Below, piece by piece: positions 42,133 through 55,498 of a stretch of DNA of 64,000 bases. Positions within the stretch are counted from its first letter, which is position 1. Every line of letters starts with the position of its first letter. The position numbers and the translations under genes are program-made. Source of the DNA: Ailanthus altissimus (lineage: Eukaryota; Streptophyta; Magnoliopsida; Sapindales; Simaroubaceae); the NCBI GenBank assembly GCA_946807835.1, contig OX327702.1:13020001-13084000 (forward strand), given 5' to 3'. The notes beneath the pieces were generated by a model. The model had not been told where the DNA came from and searched no databases. It saw only the letters and a program-made list of their open reading frames with translations.

Positions 42133-42870
42133 CTGACCAACCTCTTTTCTGGCCTTGTTGTTTCAGTTTAGGGATGGCCGCCATGCTTTTTTCAACCCTA
42201 GTTGCAGCTTCCACCAATGCTCCATAATGAGTGTGGACTGCCGATACCACATACGCCCTAATCCGAGAATTAAGACCCACTGCAAACCGGTTAGTCTTCT
42301 ACTCCTCATTATCCGCTATAAAGGGAACGGCACGGAGAAGCTCTAAAAACTTCTTCTCATACTCTGCCACTGAGAAGGAACCTTGTTCGAGCTTGAAGAA
42401 CTCTTCTATCTTTGCATCTTTATAACTTTTGGGGTAGAACTTATTCAGAAATTCCTCTTTGAAAAGTGCCCAAAACACCCAATTGGCATTCCTTCTTTGC
42501 AAGGGCCTTCCACCAATCTTTCGCTCCTTCCTTCAGTAGAAATGCGGAGTATACCACCGTCAGTTCTTCAGTACATCCTATGACCTGGAAAATTTCTTCA
42601 TTGTTCTCTAACTAGGATAGGGCTCTCTCAGGATCTCCAGTACCATCATAAGGCTTAGCGCCCAATTTCTTAGCGCGCTAAATGGACACTCCGATTTCTC
42701 TTGGCTGTTGGATCACTGCTGTTAGTATCTAGGCCATCTGAGCTATATTCACATTTTCACCCTTTAGCTCAGTAGGTTGAGATGATTCAGGAGGGGTCTG
42801 AGGCGTAGGAACATTTACCAACTCATTCCCTTGCCTCTCTTCAGATGCATAAGCCTCCGCAACTATCTCA
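42044..42870 (-). pseudogene. X2 gag capsid region
   Basis: Minus strand: WVFWALFKEEFLNKFYPKSYKDAKIEEFFKLEQGSFSVAEYEKKFLELLRAVPFIADNEE is the retrotransposon gag core (42502-42299). RFAVGLNSRIRAYV, EAATRVEKSM and the Gly/Ser-rich GWSGGSRGG follow. Earlier parts (TGDPERALS-like near 42620) lie in other frames. The true start, upstream of about 42830, cannot be fixed. Confidence 0.85.
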
Positions 42871-43033
42871 TAGTACTTGGGCCTCACGACAATGCATATT
42901 TTCTGTAAATTTAGTGATGCAAATGATTATCAAATGCAAGGAATTCAACTTACTAAACTTAGAAAAATATGCATGCAATTTCAAGAATCTCATTCTAAAA
43001 ATGAACTTTTTAACTAAAAATACCAAAAACCAT

Positions 43034-43045
43034 GCTCTGATACCA
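43034..43045 (-). other. X2 primer-binding site
   Basis: On the minus strand TGGTATCAGAGC follows the 5' LTR end by three bases and is complementary to initiator tRNA-Met. Confidence 0.9.
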
Positions 43046-43048
43046 CTC

Positions 43049-45003
43049 TGACAGGATCCGACCTGAGACCCTCTACAGTAGATCCTAGCGGCCCTACCGG
43101 GCACCCTGGCAGAAGTTTCTTAGAATATAACTGGGCAAGATGAGAAATTACGTGAGGCGAACCCCTTTTTAGTTCTTACTATTACTGAGAAAATCTTTTA
43201 ATATACATGAAAATGACATCTTAATTTTTAAAAGAAAAACGGGCAGAGTTTTTCCTGTTTTTCAAAAAATTCATATGAAACCTGCAAAGAAATTCTACTT
43301 TTATTTCAAATACTTCTCAATACTATCAATTCGGACCTCCGGTCCTTTCCAAACCAAATCCAACATAACTCAATAGTTTCATTTAAATCACAAAATGAGC
43401 ATACTCATAAAAAGTAAAAACTATCATCATAATATCGAAATCTCTTGTTGGTTCAAAACATACATATAAATATACAAGCCAACAACTACTATGAAAAAAA
43501 GCAAAGGGTGCTAATTAGCACATTTACATATACAAAAGTGATCTTCAGATTTGGCCCATTACTCGGTAATAGGGGAATCAGCAACTTGCGTACCGAGACC
43601 TGCACCTGGGAAGGGGGTTTAGAAAACATAAAATACAAAACGAGTGAGCTAAAAGAGCTCAGTGAGTGCAATTAAGATTTCAAATAAAATAACATTATGC
43701 ATAGATAATAAATTCTAAGTACTTGTATAAATCATGCTTCTAAAACTGATGTAAAGCTGTAAAACGATTTCTAATATCATATGTTGATGAAAGCTTCCTG
43801 AGCGGGTTTTATCTACATCTTTGAAAAATAATATCCAAAATCTGTATAACAAAATAACTATCATGTGCATATAAATGAATAAACGTTCTCGGTAAATCAA
43901 AAACTAGTACAGTCCTCGCTCAGCCATTTTCTTTCTAAACTATACCAATGGTAACCTTAAAACTCTATACTCACGTAGCGACTTAACTAGCACTGCACAC
44001 GTGAGTAGGTCACGGGGCACCTCAAGTAGCAGCACCCACAGTGACATCTCAAGATATCTCATTGGCTATGCAGTGGAATCCTCATCGCATACATATAGCG
44101 AGACAATACCCCGTACACATAGAGCGACTCACATGACTTGACATCCCGACTTCCAGGAGTTAGTGACACACCCCCATGACCTGTCTATGTGCACGGAATA
44201 TACCGGTCGGGTCTAATATAATCACCACCACTATAATTTGAGGGTAACAATGGCCTTTAAAATGAATGCATAAATTTTAAAACTGTTTCTTAAACCGAAC
44301 ATGTAAATGCATATCTATGGATATATATCAAGATCATAAATCATATTTATGCATTGAAAGCTCATAAAACATATATTTTCATTATGCGAAAACATAATAA
44401 ATGAAAGATAACAGAAAAGACAAATTTTCACTCATAACCGCTCTACGCTCAATTTCGTTCCGGATATCTGCTTCCGTTACCACTCTCAGTTTTCTTCACT
44501 TACGCGCCATAAATGACATTTAGAATCAAATCGAATGCTAGAATCTCATTTAACTACTAAACGACCTAATCGGCTTACAAAGCCCGGATGCATACTACTT
44601 TCTGATTTTTATTTACGAAGTCATTTAATCTAATCTAACTCACAACTCAGCGGCCTAAAATTATTAAACACCTTATAACTTGGTTGGACATAATTGCACT
44701 TCACCTTTCCAAAATGGACAATTATCTCCCATTTTCTTCATTTTTGGTTTTTTCATATACATTCAACATACATAAGGTACCATTTACACACAACAACTCA
44801 ATCAAAACACCACACAATCCCTAACTTACCTAAAGTGGCAGAATTTCACCATATGTTCCAACACATTTCTTTTCTCAATTTCTTGTTTCAATTACATCAA
44901 AATCAAGCCAATTTCATGCTAACGCTCTAATTACAACCAATTGAAGTCTCTACATTCGAATTACCCAAAATTCTAATTCTTATCTTGCCAATTTCTTCAA
45001 ATT
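43049..45003 (-). mobile_element. X2 5' LTR (5' part missing)
   Basis: On the minus strand the LTR end TCCTGTCA lies at 43049, and the sequence matches X1 backwards from 3724 to about 1785. The first 800 bp of the LTR are missing where it meets copia LTR E4. The frames inside it (for example 44694-44930) match noncoding LTR X1 and are not genes. Confidence 0.9.
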
Positions 45004-46926
45004 GATGGTCTAGATAGTTAAATTTAGCAACTATAAGCTTAGTGGAAGTTTGTATAGGCATACGAGCATTCAGCAAGAACTGAATACTGAACAGACTTAT
45101 GAGGACCTCCAATAGACATCCTATGAAACTATCAATGGAAGGTCTTCTCGAGTTGAGTAGTATTCGTGATCCTTGAACCTAAGCACCACGGTGGGCTTGT
45201 GAGTGATCCACTATACTTTGGTTTCACATATGTCAGAGACCTTTCATGGTCTGATTGCTATGTGTCACTGGGTAGTCCGATGCTCATGGAGTTCGGTGTG
45301 CATAGATACAGGATCCATCAGCTCACATAGGTGAGTTGTATATCTAGATACTCCGAGATTATATCTCAGAAAGTCTTATGGCAATAAGTAGTATGCCCAA
45401 GGAAAGAGTTTTCCACTACGTTAAACAATATTGTAAAAGTGTTTACATATATTGTTTATCGAGATATGAATCTAGAGATAAGTTCACGGATGAGCAAATA
45501 GAGATTTGACGGTAAAAATCTATATCTCTGCTCTTCTAGGATATAGATGACAGAAGGATTATACGGATATGGTTAACCTCAGCTTGTATGGTTCAATGTG
45601 TCATTCTGTAATATCCATAACTTGTGTGTGAGACATCGTTCACGGACTTGCGAAAACGTTCCATAAGACAAACAAGCGTGAACCTAGGGAGTCTCACAAT
45701 ATAAAGTGTACTCGTTGAGCACTATGGTAGCAAGCTGGGTCGAATGGTTCGATCTGGGAAATTTTTGGTAGTAGGATTCGTTTTAAGGACCTCTTTATAA
45801 TAAGAAAAATCTAGTTTGCAAATGTTGCAAATAGGTCCCTCTTTTGTTGGAAAATGTACTTTTGACACATGTCATTAAACCATTGGCTCTTGTAATTAAT
45901 TGGACATCATTTTATTTAAGGAAACATATGATGTTTATTATATTATTTTATTAGGCATGAGTGAGACACTTGTCATTAATAGACATGAGATGTCTATTAT
46001 ATTATTTTTCATGTGACATGTGTTGGACAATTGTCTTAATGAATTAAATAAATAATTAAAGTGTATTTTCTTGTCTTACATTGATAAGGCAAAAATGTAT
46101 TTTAATATATTATTTTAAATAGTGCTTTGGCCATTAAGAGAACATTTATCTTGATTTGAATTATTTATTTAAAAATATTTGCATTGAAACACTTTTAATA
46201 TTAATAAATGTAGTCAAACAAGAAAAATATTTCATTTTGTTAATTTTGAAGAAACAAAATTCGGCCAAGCATTATTTTAATGAAATAAATATTATTTTGT
46301 TATTTATTAATTCATTTAATATGCCATTGTCCAATTAAAATGAAGTAAAAGGCTTTTGGTTAATTCTTTTATGAAAAGATAAGACAATGACATGTGTATT
46401 ATTCACTTAAGTAATTTTTGCATAATGATTATGTAGTGTGAAGTGTAAAATTCGGTCAAGCGAATTCTTTCACTCTTAGGAAGGCTTTCAAGCACAATAA
46501 AATACTTCTTCATCTTTTTCTCTCAAGTTAGACTTGGTATGAAAAACAAAAGGCAAAAAGAGTTTTGTTACAAGAGTGAAAAAGAGAGTTTGTTTTGCTT
46601 AAAGAGTTTAAGTACTAGAACAAAAATCCTACACTAATTTTAAGCTACAATTCTAGCTTTTATAATCCCATCAAGAGTTGAAAACTAGAATTGTTCAAGG
46701 ATCAACTTCAAGGTGAGCTCCAAGAATTTTTGTTCATCACCAAATCGTCGGCAAAGGTATGTTCGAATTACCCTAATATTTTTTCTTCGGTTTACATTTA
46801 CGCATTTATCATGTTGTGAAATTTGATTTCTTATTCCGCCAATAATATTTGTATGTATGACATGCTTATATCAAAATAATGAACACATTACACACATAAT
46901 TACCCTAGTATAATACACGCCCAACA
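45004..46926 (+). mobile_element. E4: copia LTR, 5' truncated
   Basis: It matches E2 from about 24277 to the end, CGCCCAACA at 46926. Relative to E2 it has an extra 880 bp or so (45870-46755, containing the TTGTCTTAATGAATT and AAATTCGG regions). No primer-binding site follows, since G1 LTR sequence begins at 46927. The left edge is a joint with truncated LTR X2. Confidence 0.85.
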
Positions 46927-47217
46927 TGGCAGTACTGAGTGTCTCTCTTCGATAGCCAAAATGTGATTGAACTTTTATGATTATGCCTTGTTTATTCTTA
47001 AAGGAACTTGAACAACATTAACAAAGCATTGATCATTTTGAATACTGAATTTGGACAGATACTTGTCTTGAACAAAGCATGAGTCTGAAATGTGCTTAGT
47101 TAGCCCATTTAGTGCTTCCTTTAATTTATTGGTTCTTGCCTTTGTCATCGGACCCCAAGTATGCTCAATGGATCTTGTAATGAATCTTGTAAAGCTTTGG
47201 TAGTTTGATTCTTATCA
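46927..47217 (-). mobile_element. G1 3' LTR (truncated)
   Basis: On the minus strand it starts TGATAAGAATCAAAC (47217) and matches the first 290 bp of the G1 5' LTR (from 49521). The rest is cut by E4. The start contains the pol tail GPMTKARTNKLKEALNGL in a shifted frame. Confidence 0.8.
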
Positions 47218-47564
47218 ATGGTTGGTTGCTGGACTAGTCCCTCCGTGATGGGGGATGCCATGATCGGAGCAGTGCATTGTGACACAATAATAATAGAGGA
47301 CATCACAATTAGGGCTTGGAATTGTAAAATGAACTTAAGAGCAATCCAAATTACCTGAACCAGCCCATGTGATGGGAAGCCTATGAAGAAACTAAGAATA
47401 CTATTTGACCTAGGAGTGTCGAATTGCATGATTTAGAGATAGAGACTAATTTGATCCTAGTGAATTGAATGAATGAGGTATTTGTTTCAGTATTCAAAGA
47501 AATAAACAGAGTGTTTATTTTCAAAAAAGCTTATTTTTTAGTTTGTGCCTAACCAATCTCAGTT
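47218..47564 (-). pseudogene. G1 pol 3' end remnant
   Basis: The minus-strand frame 47429-47145 ends PITEGLVQQPTIDKNQTTKALQDS, comparable to the pol tail of D1. Sequence above 47430 is noncoding or too decayed to assign. The start of the frame has no support as a real gene start. Confidence 0.5.
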
Positions 47565-47642
47565 TTGTCTTGTTGAACGATATCAACAAATTTACGTCTT
47601 CATGAACAAAATCATGAGCCCATCAGTGCTTGTCTTGCATCA
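47565..47642 (+). mobile_element. H1: end of an H-type LTR
   Basis: ATGAACAAAATCATGAGCCC and CTTGTCTTGCATCA match the end of the H2 LTR at 60130-60185. No primer-binding site follows. It lies in inverted orientation inside G1. Confidence 0.7.
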
Positions 47643-48000
47643 CTTCGGGGTTAACCTACTTAGAGTCAGGCTCCGCCACAAAGGGGAGGTTAGGCTCCAT
47701 TGAGTAAGGGTCCCCATCATAGAAAACAATATTAGAGTCTCAATCATAATCATCTAGGTCACCCTTATAGTAAACTTCATAATCATACTTAAGTAGATTC
47801 CTCTCTCTTCATCGTACATTAGGCGGCTGCCCCTATTGTGAACTAGATTTTACTATATCTATTCTTACATTCACCTCATCAAACCTTAATTTCATTCGAT
47901 TAAATTTTTGTTCTAAGACTTAATAGAGAGTTTGAAATCTATTTTTCCTTGAACACCATGGATGAGTCTTTATTTTTTTCTTGGGACATGTTTAACAAAC
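47643..48000 (-). pseudogene. G1 gag N-terminal remnant
   Basis: Minus strand: a helical start and an acidic region with VFYDGDPYSMEPNLPFVAEPDS-like text (about 47650-47730). Frameshifts and stops are frequent. It resembles the N-terminal acidic parts of plant gypsy gag, but no capsid core is present. Confidence 0.5.
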
Positions 48001-48729
48001 TACAAGAAAAAACTTAGAGAATCTCAATAACACTCCCTTATGTGTTTTCTCTCTAGATTGATAGCACTCACACTTATGTTTACTTAAATTTATCTTTTAG
48101 CCTCTTATGTGTTCACACCCTCTTACCTTTTCCACTCTTTAATTCTTTATTAAACTTAACGAATTTAATCAAAATTATCTTATAACAATCTAAACTCAAC
48201 AAATCATATCACTAAGAATGAGAATGGGTTAAATGTAAAGGATGAAGAGTAGGCAGAATTTAAGAAGCAAAAAGAACAACAAAAAGAATTACAAATTTTG
48301 ATGCAATTTAGGGTTATTGTGTTGTTTTAGAACAAATTGTACAAAATAGATAGAATGCACACTATAAGCAAATTAAACTTGAATTGCAAACAACACTTAC
48401 ACTAATTCAGATTTCTATACTCTTTTTTTTTTTTTTGAATTCGGAATTGTAACTTGAAATCAATTTGATCTGATTTGTTTTCTTATACTTCTTTTTTTTT
48501 TATTTACTTTTCTTTCTAACTTTTTTTTTTTTACTTTTATATAATGATAAATAACAAAACTTGAACAAATTAGGGTAAAGGAATAGGATATAGTCACTGT
48601 CAAGAAGAAATAAGGATAATGGTTTGCAGATTCAAGGAAATAGTACAAAAGGTTCGAAATTTAAAAGAAGAACAAAAAAAGAAATTTAAGGATAGAAACC
48701 TGATTTAGAGCCTAAGCTCTAATGCTAAT
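48001..48729 (-). other. G1 leader and decayed primer-binding site
   Basis: AT-rich leader with several poly-T runs (48422-48435, 48519-48532), related to the D1 leader. Next to the LTR end the primer site reads TAGCATTAGAGC (about 48717-48728), three changes from TGGTATCAGAGC. No coding sequence. Confidence 0.65.
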
Positions 48730-49521
48730 TGTTGTCAACCTCACAAAGAAAAATGAGACATGATGCTAAATAAGGTTCTTTTGCTAATGATTATTCTAAT
48801 TTAAATTCACAAACAAACAAAAACAAAGGATCTTGACCCGTTATCTATAACGAGATCAAAACTAAAGTTATAGAAAATTAGGGTAGACACCACATTCAAG
48901 AAAGATTATGAGTGATAAGTCAAGGATGAATGCCACAAGATATAATCTTAATAAGTTCTGAAAAATTCTTTGAAGAACTAAGAGAAAACTCTCACTATTA
49001 CTAATGTTAAAATTCAGAATTCCTCTTGGGGTTACAAGCCTTATATAACCAAATTTACCAAGAACATTAAAGAAAAATAAAATATAATCCTAAGTTATAG
49101 TAAGAATTGATTACAAAAATAGGAAACAAATATTTTTATATCACATTTTCTAAATTAAACCTAAGAATAAAAAAAGAAAACGAAGAAAATAAAGATATAA
49201 TAAAACCTTATGAACTGTAATGTAAGAACAGTGATACATAAATAGTGACACCAAATCTTCCTTCCTAAATTGACATACGACTTATTTTGTTCTTCATGTA
49301 AATTACTCCAGATCACTTAAAGAAACTTAAATAAAATTGGTAAAGCATTTATCTTCTTGAACACACAATTTGAGAAGTGTCTTGAACATAGCATGAATTT
49401 GAGAAGTCCTCAATTAGTCTATTTAATGCTTCCTTTATTTTTTTGGTTCTTTCCATTGTCATTGGCCCCCCCATGGATGCTAAATGGATCTTGTGAAACT
49501 TTGAGAACCTAATTCTTATCA
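48730..49521 (-). mobile_element. G1 5' LTR
   Basis: On the minus strand it runs from TGATAAGAATTAGG (49521) to GAGGTTGACAACA (48730), 792 bp. The start matches the 3' LTR at 47217 and the end is D-like. Sequence beyond 49521 is unrelated gypsy RNase H. Confidence 0.82.
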
Positions 49522-50090
49522 CTATTCCTCAAACCTCCATGGTGTGCGAAGTTTTCATCAAGCAAAAAAGAGCTTTGATCTCATTAAATCTAAGGTAACC
49601 TAAGCTTTTGTTCTTGCAGTACCAAATTTTGACAAAGACTTTGAAGCTGAATGTGATGCATCAAATTTGGGAATTAATGATGTCGTAAGTGAATATATTC
49701 CCATTGCTTTCTTTAGTGATTGAGTGATTTCTGCAAGAAGTATTCTACGAATGACAAATAGTTCTACGTTATTTATCGATCTTTATATCACTTGAGTCAT
49801 TATCTTCTTCCGAAACCTTTTGTTTTTATTTGATCATGAAGCATTGAAGTTCATAAATAGCTAGCATAAACTTAACAGGCATCATGCTCTTTGGAATTCA
49901 AATTATGGTAGCTAATGCATTAAATAAAAAATATTCCTTGTTGTTGTCTATGCAAGTGAATGTTGTTGGATTTGAGATAGTGAAGGAACTCTATGAAGAT
50001 GATGTTTAGTTTGGAAAATTCATAGAAGAATGCAAGCATGGCTCTTTTCAGTAATTCCATATGCATGTAGATATCTTTTCAAGAGGAACC
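49522..50090 (+). pseudogene. J1: gypsy RNase H, left of A6
   Basis: Plus strand: KSFDLIKSKV, FEAECDASNLGIN (catalytic Asp), PIAFFSD, SLFIDLYIT-like damaged block, LFDHEALKFIN and HKLNRHHALW, then the linker VNVVGFEIVKELYEDD. Several stops (49723, 49788). Family J differs from A. GAACC at 50086-50090 is the A6 target site, and J1 resumes at 57594. Confidence 0.8.
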
Positions 50091-50938
50091 TGATACGATC
50101 CATGCCAAGAAATTGATAAAGCTGTGGATCAAGAAGGACTCCAAGATCTTTTAGAAACAGATTTGTATGAAACTGCGACCCGTTGCTTATATTGAAGTAA
50201 GAATCTTGGTATAATGAAGACGCCACAATCAATTATGGAATGCTAGATTGATAAGTCAAAGGAGAACGCCATAGAAATTATTCTGACAAGTTCAAAGAGT
50301 TCTAAAAGAACCAAAGAGACTTTTCTTAATCAAATTGTTGAATGCTTTCCTATCATCCCTCATGTATTTCTAGTGAGCATTTAGGATGCTAGCATTTATT
50401 ACAATATTGAATGAAAACTTAAAAACTAGTAACTACCAACTACTACCAACAAGGCTTTAAACTAGTTTTCAGACTTTGCAACTACAACAGTAAATGTAGC
50501 TGCAAACTTTAACTAACTACCAACCACCAACAATTAATGATTAATTTCAAATATTACAACTACTATTATAAATTTTTATTTTAGGTTCCCAAAAGCTTCT
50601 AAACACTTTGGTTACTCATATGGGTTGCTGTGCTATTGTTTTTATCATTTCCTAACACTTAAATTTGGGTAATCACCAATTTAGAAAACTCCTATAATTC
50701 CATCCAATTTTGATATGAGGAATTTCTTCTAGATTATTCAAAAGCTTAATTCATAGAAATCAAACTTTGTGAAACACGTGGAATATCTTTCTTGCACCCT
50801 TATGAATTTACCTCTGCCCAAATGTTTTGAATCAGTTCATTAAGAGTTTTCTCGAACCTTTTAGTTCAAGCCCTTGTAACCGAACCAACTGGAACTTGAA
50901 GAGGTTCTACATTCCATTTATTAGTTGTGCCCTCATCA
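50091..50938 (-). mobile_element. A6 3' LTR
   Basis: On the minus strand it runs from TGATGAGGGCACAAC (50938) to GGATCGTATCA (50091), 848 bp. The pol tail frame is present (TNKWNVEPLQVPVGSVTRA), ending at a TGA near 50866. Confidence 0.93.
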
Positions 50939-52160
50939 TTCTGCTCATTTTGAAAAGGATTTGTCCTCAAATTATCACCTACATCAAAAGGACTTAAATC
51001 AGTAACACTAAAAGTGGCACTAACATTATACTCATTTGGCAAACTTATATGCATTGTCATTGACGTGTTGAAGGACTTGAAAAAATCCATCTCCTTTTGG
51101 AAGTAACTTAGATTGTTTTTGTGCCAAAAATCTTTCTTTCCGCATATGTAACCAAACCCAATCTTCGGGTTCAAAAATCAGCCGTCACTACCTTTAATTA
51201 GCTTGTTTTGCATACTGCTCTGTCCTCTTCTAAATGTTGAGTCTTGCTTTCTTATGTATCTGCGTAAAATATTCAGCCTTTTTTTCCAATCTAAGTTAGC
51301 ACGTTTAGACAAAGGTAATGGCATTAAATCCAATGGAGTTAAAGGATTAAAACCATAAATAATTTCAAATGGTGAAAACTTAGTAGCAGAATGAGTAGTA
51401 CGATTATAAGATAACTCAACATGTGGTAAACATTCTTCCCAAGTTTTGATGTTCTTTTTAATTATAGCCCTCAACAAAGTAGACAAAGCCCTATTTACTA
51501 CTTCGGTTTGACCATCAGTTTGTGGGTGACAAGTAGTAGAAAATAACAACTTAGTTCCTAACTTACACTATATAGTCTTCCAAAAGTAACTCAAGAACTT
51601 AGTATCTCTATCCAAAACTATTGTTCTAGGCATATCATGTATTCTTACAATTTCTTTAAAGAACAAATCAACAACGTGTGAAGCATCATCAGTTTTGTAA
51701 CGTGAAATGAAATGTGCCATCTTAGAAAATCTATTCACAACTACAAAAATTGAATCCCTACCACGTTTAGACCCACGTAAACCTAACACAAAGTCCATTG
51801 AAATATCAATCCAAGGCTCATGGGGAATAGGTAGTGGCATGTACAAACCATAGGGTTGCACTCAGGATTTTGTGTGCCTACATTTGACACATCTACCACA
51901 AATTCTCTCAACAACTATTTTCATGTGTGGCCAATAGAAGTGTTCTTGCAAAACGGTTAAGGTCTTAGTGACTCCAAAGTGTCCTATTAACCCTCCACCA
52001 TGGGATTTCCTTACTAACAAATCATGCAAAGAGTAATTTGGCACACACAATTTATTTTCTCGAAACAAGAAGCCCTCGTGCCTAATTAACTTACCTACTA
52101 CATTTTTCCCACAAGTCTGAAACTCCTCACAAAAATCATGGTCAAAATGATACAATTCTT
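50939..52160 (-). pseudogene. A6 integrase and C-terminal module
   Basis: Minus strand: zinc domain KSHGGGLIGHFG and CGRCVKCRH with all four ligands, the only intact one among the A copies. Core: [31 protein letters not shown], where the SDRD motif reads LDRD, and [16 protein letters not shown]. Stops separate 51861/51862, 51568/51549 and 51178. The GPF module is partly deleted (MDFFKSFNTSMTMHISLPNEYNVSATFSVTDLSPF). Confidence 0.88.
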
Positions 52161-52750
52161 TAATATACTCAAAACCAAGTAATTTTGCATCTAGAGTAGA
52201 AATTAATGCATACCTTCGAGAAAGTGCATTGACAACGATGTGTTTCCTTACCTTGCTTGTATTGGATGACATATGGGAATGTCTTGATGAATTCCACCCA
52301 TTTTGCATGTCTCTTGTTCAACTTATGTTGGCCCTTCAAATGTTTTATGGACTCGTGATCAGTGTGAATCACAAACTCCTTAGGTCAAAGGTAGTGTTGC
52401 TATGTTTCTAATGCTAAAAAAAATGCATGCAATTCTTTATTTATGTAAGATAATTTAAGGTTGCGCCACTGATTTTTTCACTAAAATATGCTATTGGTCT
52501 TCCTCCTTGCATAAAAACTGAACCTATACCTATACCTGAAGCATCACATTCAATTTCAAAGGTTTTAGTAAAATCAGGCAAAGCAAGTAAAGAAGCATGA
52601 GTTAATTTTTCCTTAATCAATTGGAATGCAATGTTCTTCTTGATGACTTCAGTAAGCGATGCGGTGATGTTGCTAAAGTCTTTCATGAACCTCCTGTAAA
52701 AACTAACAAGCCCATAAAAACTATGAACATGACCTATACTTGTGGGACTT
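52161..52750 (-). pseudogene. A6 RNase H, up to solo LTR X3
   Basis: Minus strand: [55 protein letters not shown] (Asp), YFSEKISGATLNYL, then a gap and [23 protein letters not shown] (Asp), RYKQGKE. Small deletions include the FKWGDEQEK block. It joins X3 at 52750; RT continues at 55499. Confidence 0.87.
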
Positions 52751-54856
52751 TGTGAGAGAACCTGCCCCTATACTCTTTGCTGTAGATCTCGTGGCCTCGC
52801 CGGGTACCCCAATGGAAGATCCTCAGAGTTTAATTATCAAAATTGAAAATTTTCGCGAGGAGAACCCTTTTTATTTCTTGTTATTACTAACTGAATCCCG
52901 AAATACTAGTGAAAATATTTTACCAAATTTAAAAAAAAAACGAACAGAGTTTCCTCTATTTTTTTAAAAATTCAAATACAAAACCTTTAAAGAGAATCAC
53001 ACTTCTATTTCAAATAATTTTTCAACTTTCAAATAAGACCTTCGATCCTTTCGAAACCAAATCACAACTCAACCCAAAAATTTCATTTCAATCACAAAAT
53101 TAACATACTAATAAAAGTGAACTGGCACCGTAATACCGAAACCTATTCTTGTTTATTCACAATATATTTACAATATGCACAAAGTCTATGATACTATACA
53201 AAAAATCAAATTGTGCTACTTGGCACATTTTCATTTACAAAATAATTGTCAGATTTGGTCCACTAATCAGCTATAGGAGAACTAGTAACCTGCGTACCAA
53301 GGCCTGCACCTAAAAAGGGTTTTAGAAAATATAAAATATAAAACGAGTGAGCTAAAGGAGCTTAGTGAGAGCATTTAGAATTTTTCATAAAAAATAAATT
53401 CTACATAAATATTAAATGCTGAAAATTTGCCTAAAACATACATCTCAAGTTATTATCAAACTGTAAAATTGTTTTTAAACATCATATGCTGATAAATCCT
53501 GCTAAGTGATTTTTTTATTAATAATTCCTAAAAACAAATGACAGGATCTGTAAAACATAGTAACTAACATGCATAAATATATGTAAATACACTAATATAT
53601 ACTTGGTAACTAAAAAATTGCTAAAACTCTCGCTCGGACATTATTTTTCTAAATTGCGCCAAATAGTAACCCTAAAGCTCTATGCTCACGCAGCGACTAA
53701 ACTAGCACCGCACATGTGAGTAGGTCACAGGGCGTCTAAACTAGCAACACCTATTGTGACATCTAAAGACATCTCACTGGCTATACAGCAGAATCATACA
53801 TCGCCTACATATAGCGAGACAATACTCCGTACACATAAAGCGACTCACATGACTCGATAATCTGACTTTCCAGAGTTAGTGACACGTCCCTCAATACTTG
53901 CCCATGTGTATGAGATATACTAGCCAAGTCTAAAACTATCACCACACTGTAAATCTGAGGGTACCAATAGCCTTTGAAAACTAATTTAATAACTTAAAAA
54001 AATAATAGTTTTTCAATTGAACGTAAAACTTTATGATGATGTCAGTATATAAAAACTGTAAATTATATTTAAGCATTTAAGATAACATAAAACATAAATA
54101 TTCAAACATACGGAAACATATTAAACGAAAGATAAACAATTACAAATTTTCACTCACTAACCCGCTCCAAACCCAATTCTTCTTTGAAAATTTTTCTTCT
54201 TTTACCGCTCTCGATTTCCTTCACTTACATGCCATAAATGACATAAAAAAACTCTCGCAAATGCTAAAATTACACTTAAACTAGTAAGCGCCCTAATCGG
54301 CCTACAAAGCCAGGATGGATTCCACTTTTCATTTTTCATTTACAAAGTCATTCAATCTTGTTTAATTCACCATCAAACGAATAAAAATTGGTTAACACCC
54401 TATAAATTTAGTTGGACATAATTGCCCTTCATCTTACCAAGAATGGACAATTATGTCCCTTTTTACTTCATTTTTTATTTTTCATCAATCATATATACCA
54501 AATTAACACAAGGATTTATATACAACAATTGAACCAAAACACAACTTAAGCCCTAAAATCCCTAAAGTGGCCGAAATTACTATCTTCCACCCAACACATT
54601 TCTTTTCTCAATTTCTTGTTCCATTGACATTCAAATCATGCAAATTTAATTCTAATACCCTAATAACATACAAACATACATATGTATTTCTATTCATTAA
54701 TACACATATATGTATATCTACACCTATACATACAAAAATACATGTATACACACATAGAGATGTATATACATACACATATATATATATATATATACATCTA
54801 AATATAGGAACTAAATACCAAAATAATAAATTTCTACTTACTTCTTTCTTTTTCTC

Positions 54857-54888
<32 letters not shown>

Positions 54889-55498
54889 TTCCTTTTCTTT
54901 CTTTCTTCCTTTCTCTTTCGGCAACACTTCTTTCCCTCTCCCTTTTTTTTCTCTTTTCTTCTCTCCTTTTGTTTTTGCTAATACTTCTCTCCCTCTCCCT
55001 TTTTTAAAAAACTAATTAAAATACTACAATTGTCCCCTTTTTACTTTTCCATAACCAATCACAATAACACACCTATACTAACTTTAATTAACACTTATCT
55101 CATTTAAAATGATATAAAATATTCCTAATATCTATTATTATTATATTATTAAATTTGGATACATGTTAATTAATTTAATTACTTAATTACTTTATATTAA
55201 CCATAGTTAACTTTTAACTCACCTTGGTTAATTCTTAGTCATGGTTAGGTTAATATATTAATTAAATAATAAATGTGTGATTTTTCCCTATTGCCATTTA
55301 ACGTGGTCGACCGATCACCTGTGCGGGTCCCACATAACCACATTAATGGGTTAACATAACCATGTTGAAATATTTTTCACACGTGCCACACAAAAAAAAT
55401 TTATTTGTAATAGGGTCAAAATCGATTATCCCTACAACTTCTTTATTGCGTTACTTCAAAATCTAGGTATTGACAATATTCGTAAGAATTAGGTTTCA
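52751..55498 (-). mobile_element. X3: solo LTR of an X-related family, 2.75 kb
   Basis: On the minus strand it runs from TGAAACCTAATTC (55498) to GTTCTCTCACA (52751). It aligns along its length with X1 and the X2 LTR, though diverged and with an added simple-repeat block. Flanks GACTT (52746-52750) and CACTT (55499-55503) are a TSD with one mismatch, and the A6 RT reads on across. No internal coding is present, so it is a solo LTR. Frames in it, including 54567-55007, are not genes. Confidence 0.87.
54675..54990. repeat. simple-sequence block in LTR X3
   Basis: A purine/pyrimidine-alternating TA/CA-rich stretch (54675-54815, with pure TA at 54777-54793) is followed by a pyrimidine tract with (CTTT) repeats at 54856-54895 and CT-rich runs to 54990. 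Neither is present in X1 or X2, so it expanded in this copy or subfamily. Confidence 0.9.

Noticed and set aside
44694..44930. 78-codon frame with a hydrophobic start
   Set aside because: It lies in the X2 5' LTR and matches noncoding LTR X1 around 1880-2095, where it is broken differently.
47145..47429. 94-codon frame with a hydrophobic region that could be a membrane protein
   Set aside because: Its end is the pol tail of G1 and enters the LTR. The upstream part has no conserved motif and probably is open by chance.
54567..55007. 146-codon open frame rich in Phe, Ser and Leu
   Set aside because: It is the translation of a CT-rich simple repeat inside LTR X3. There is no domain and no matching frame in the other X LTRs.
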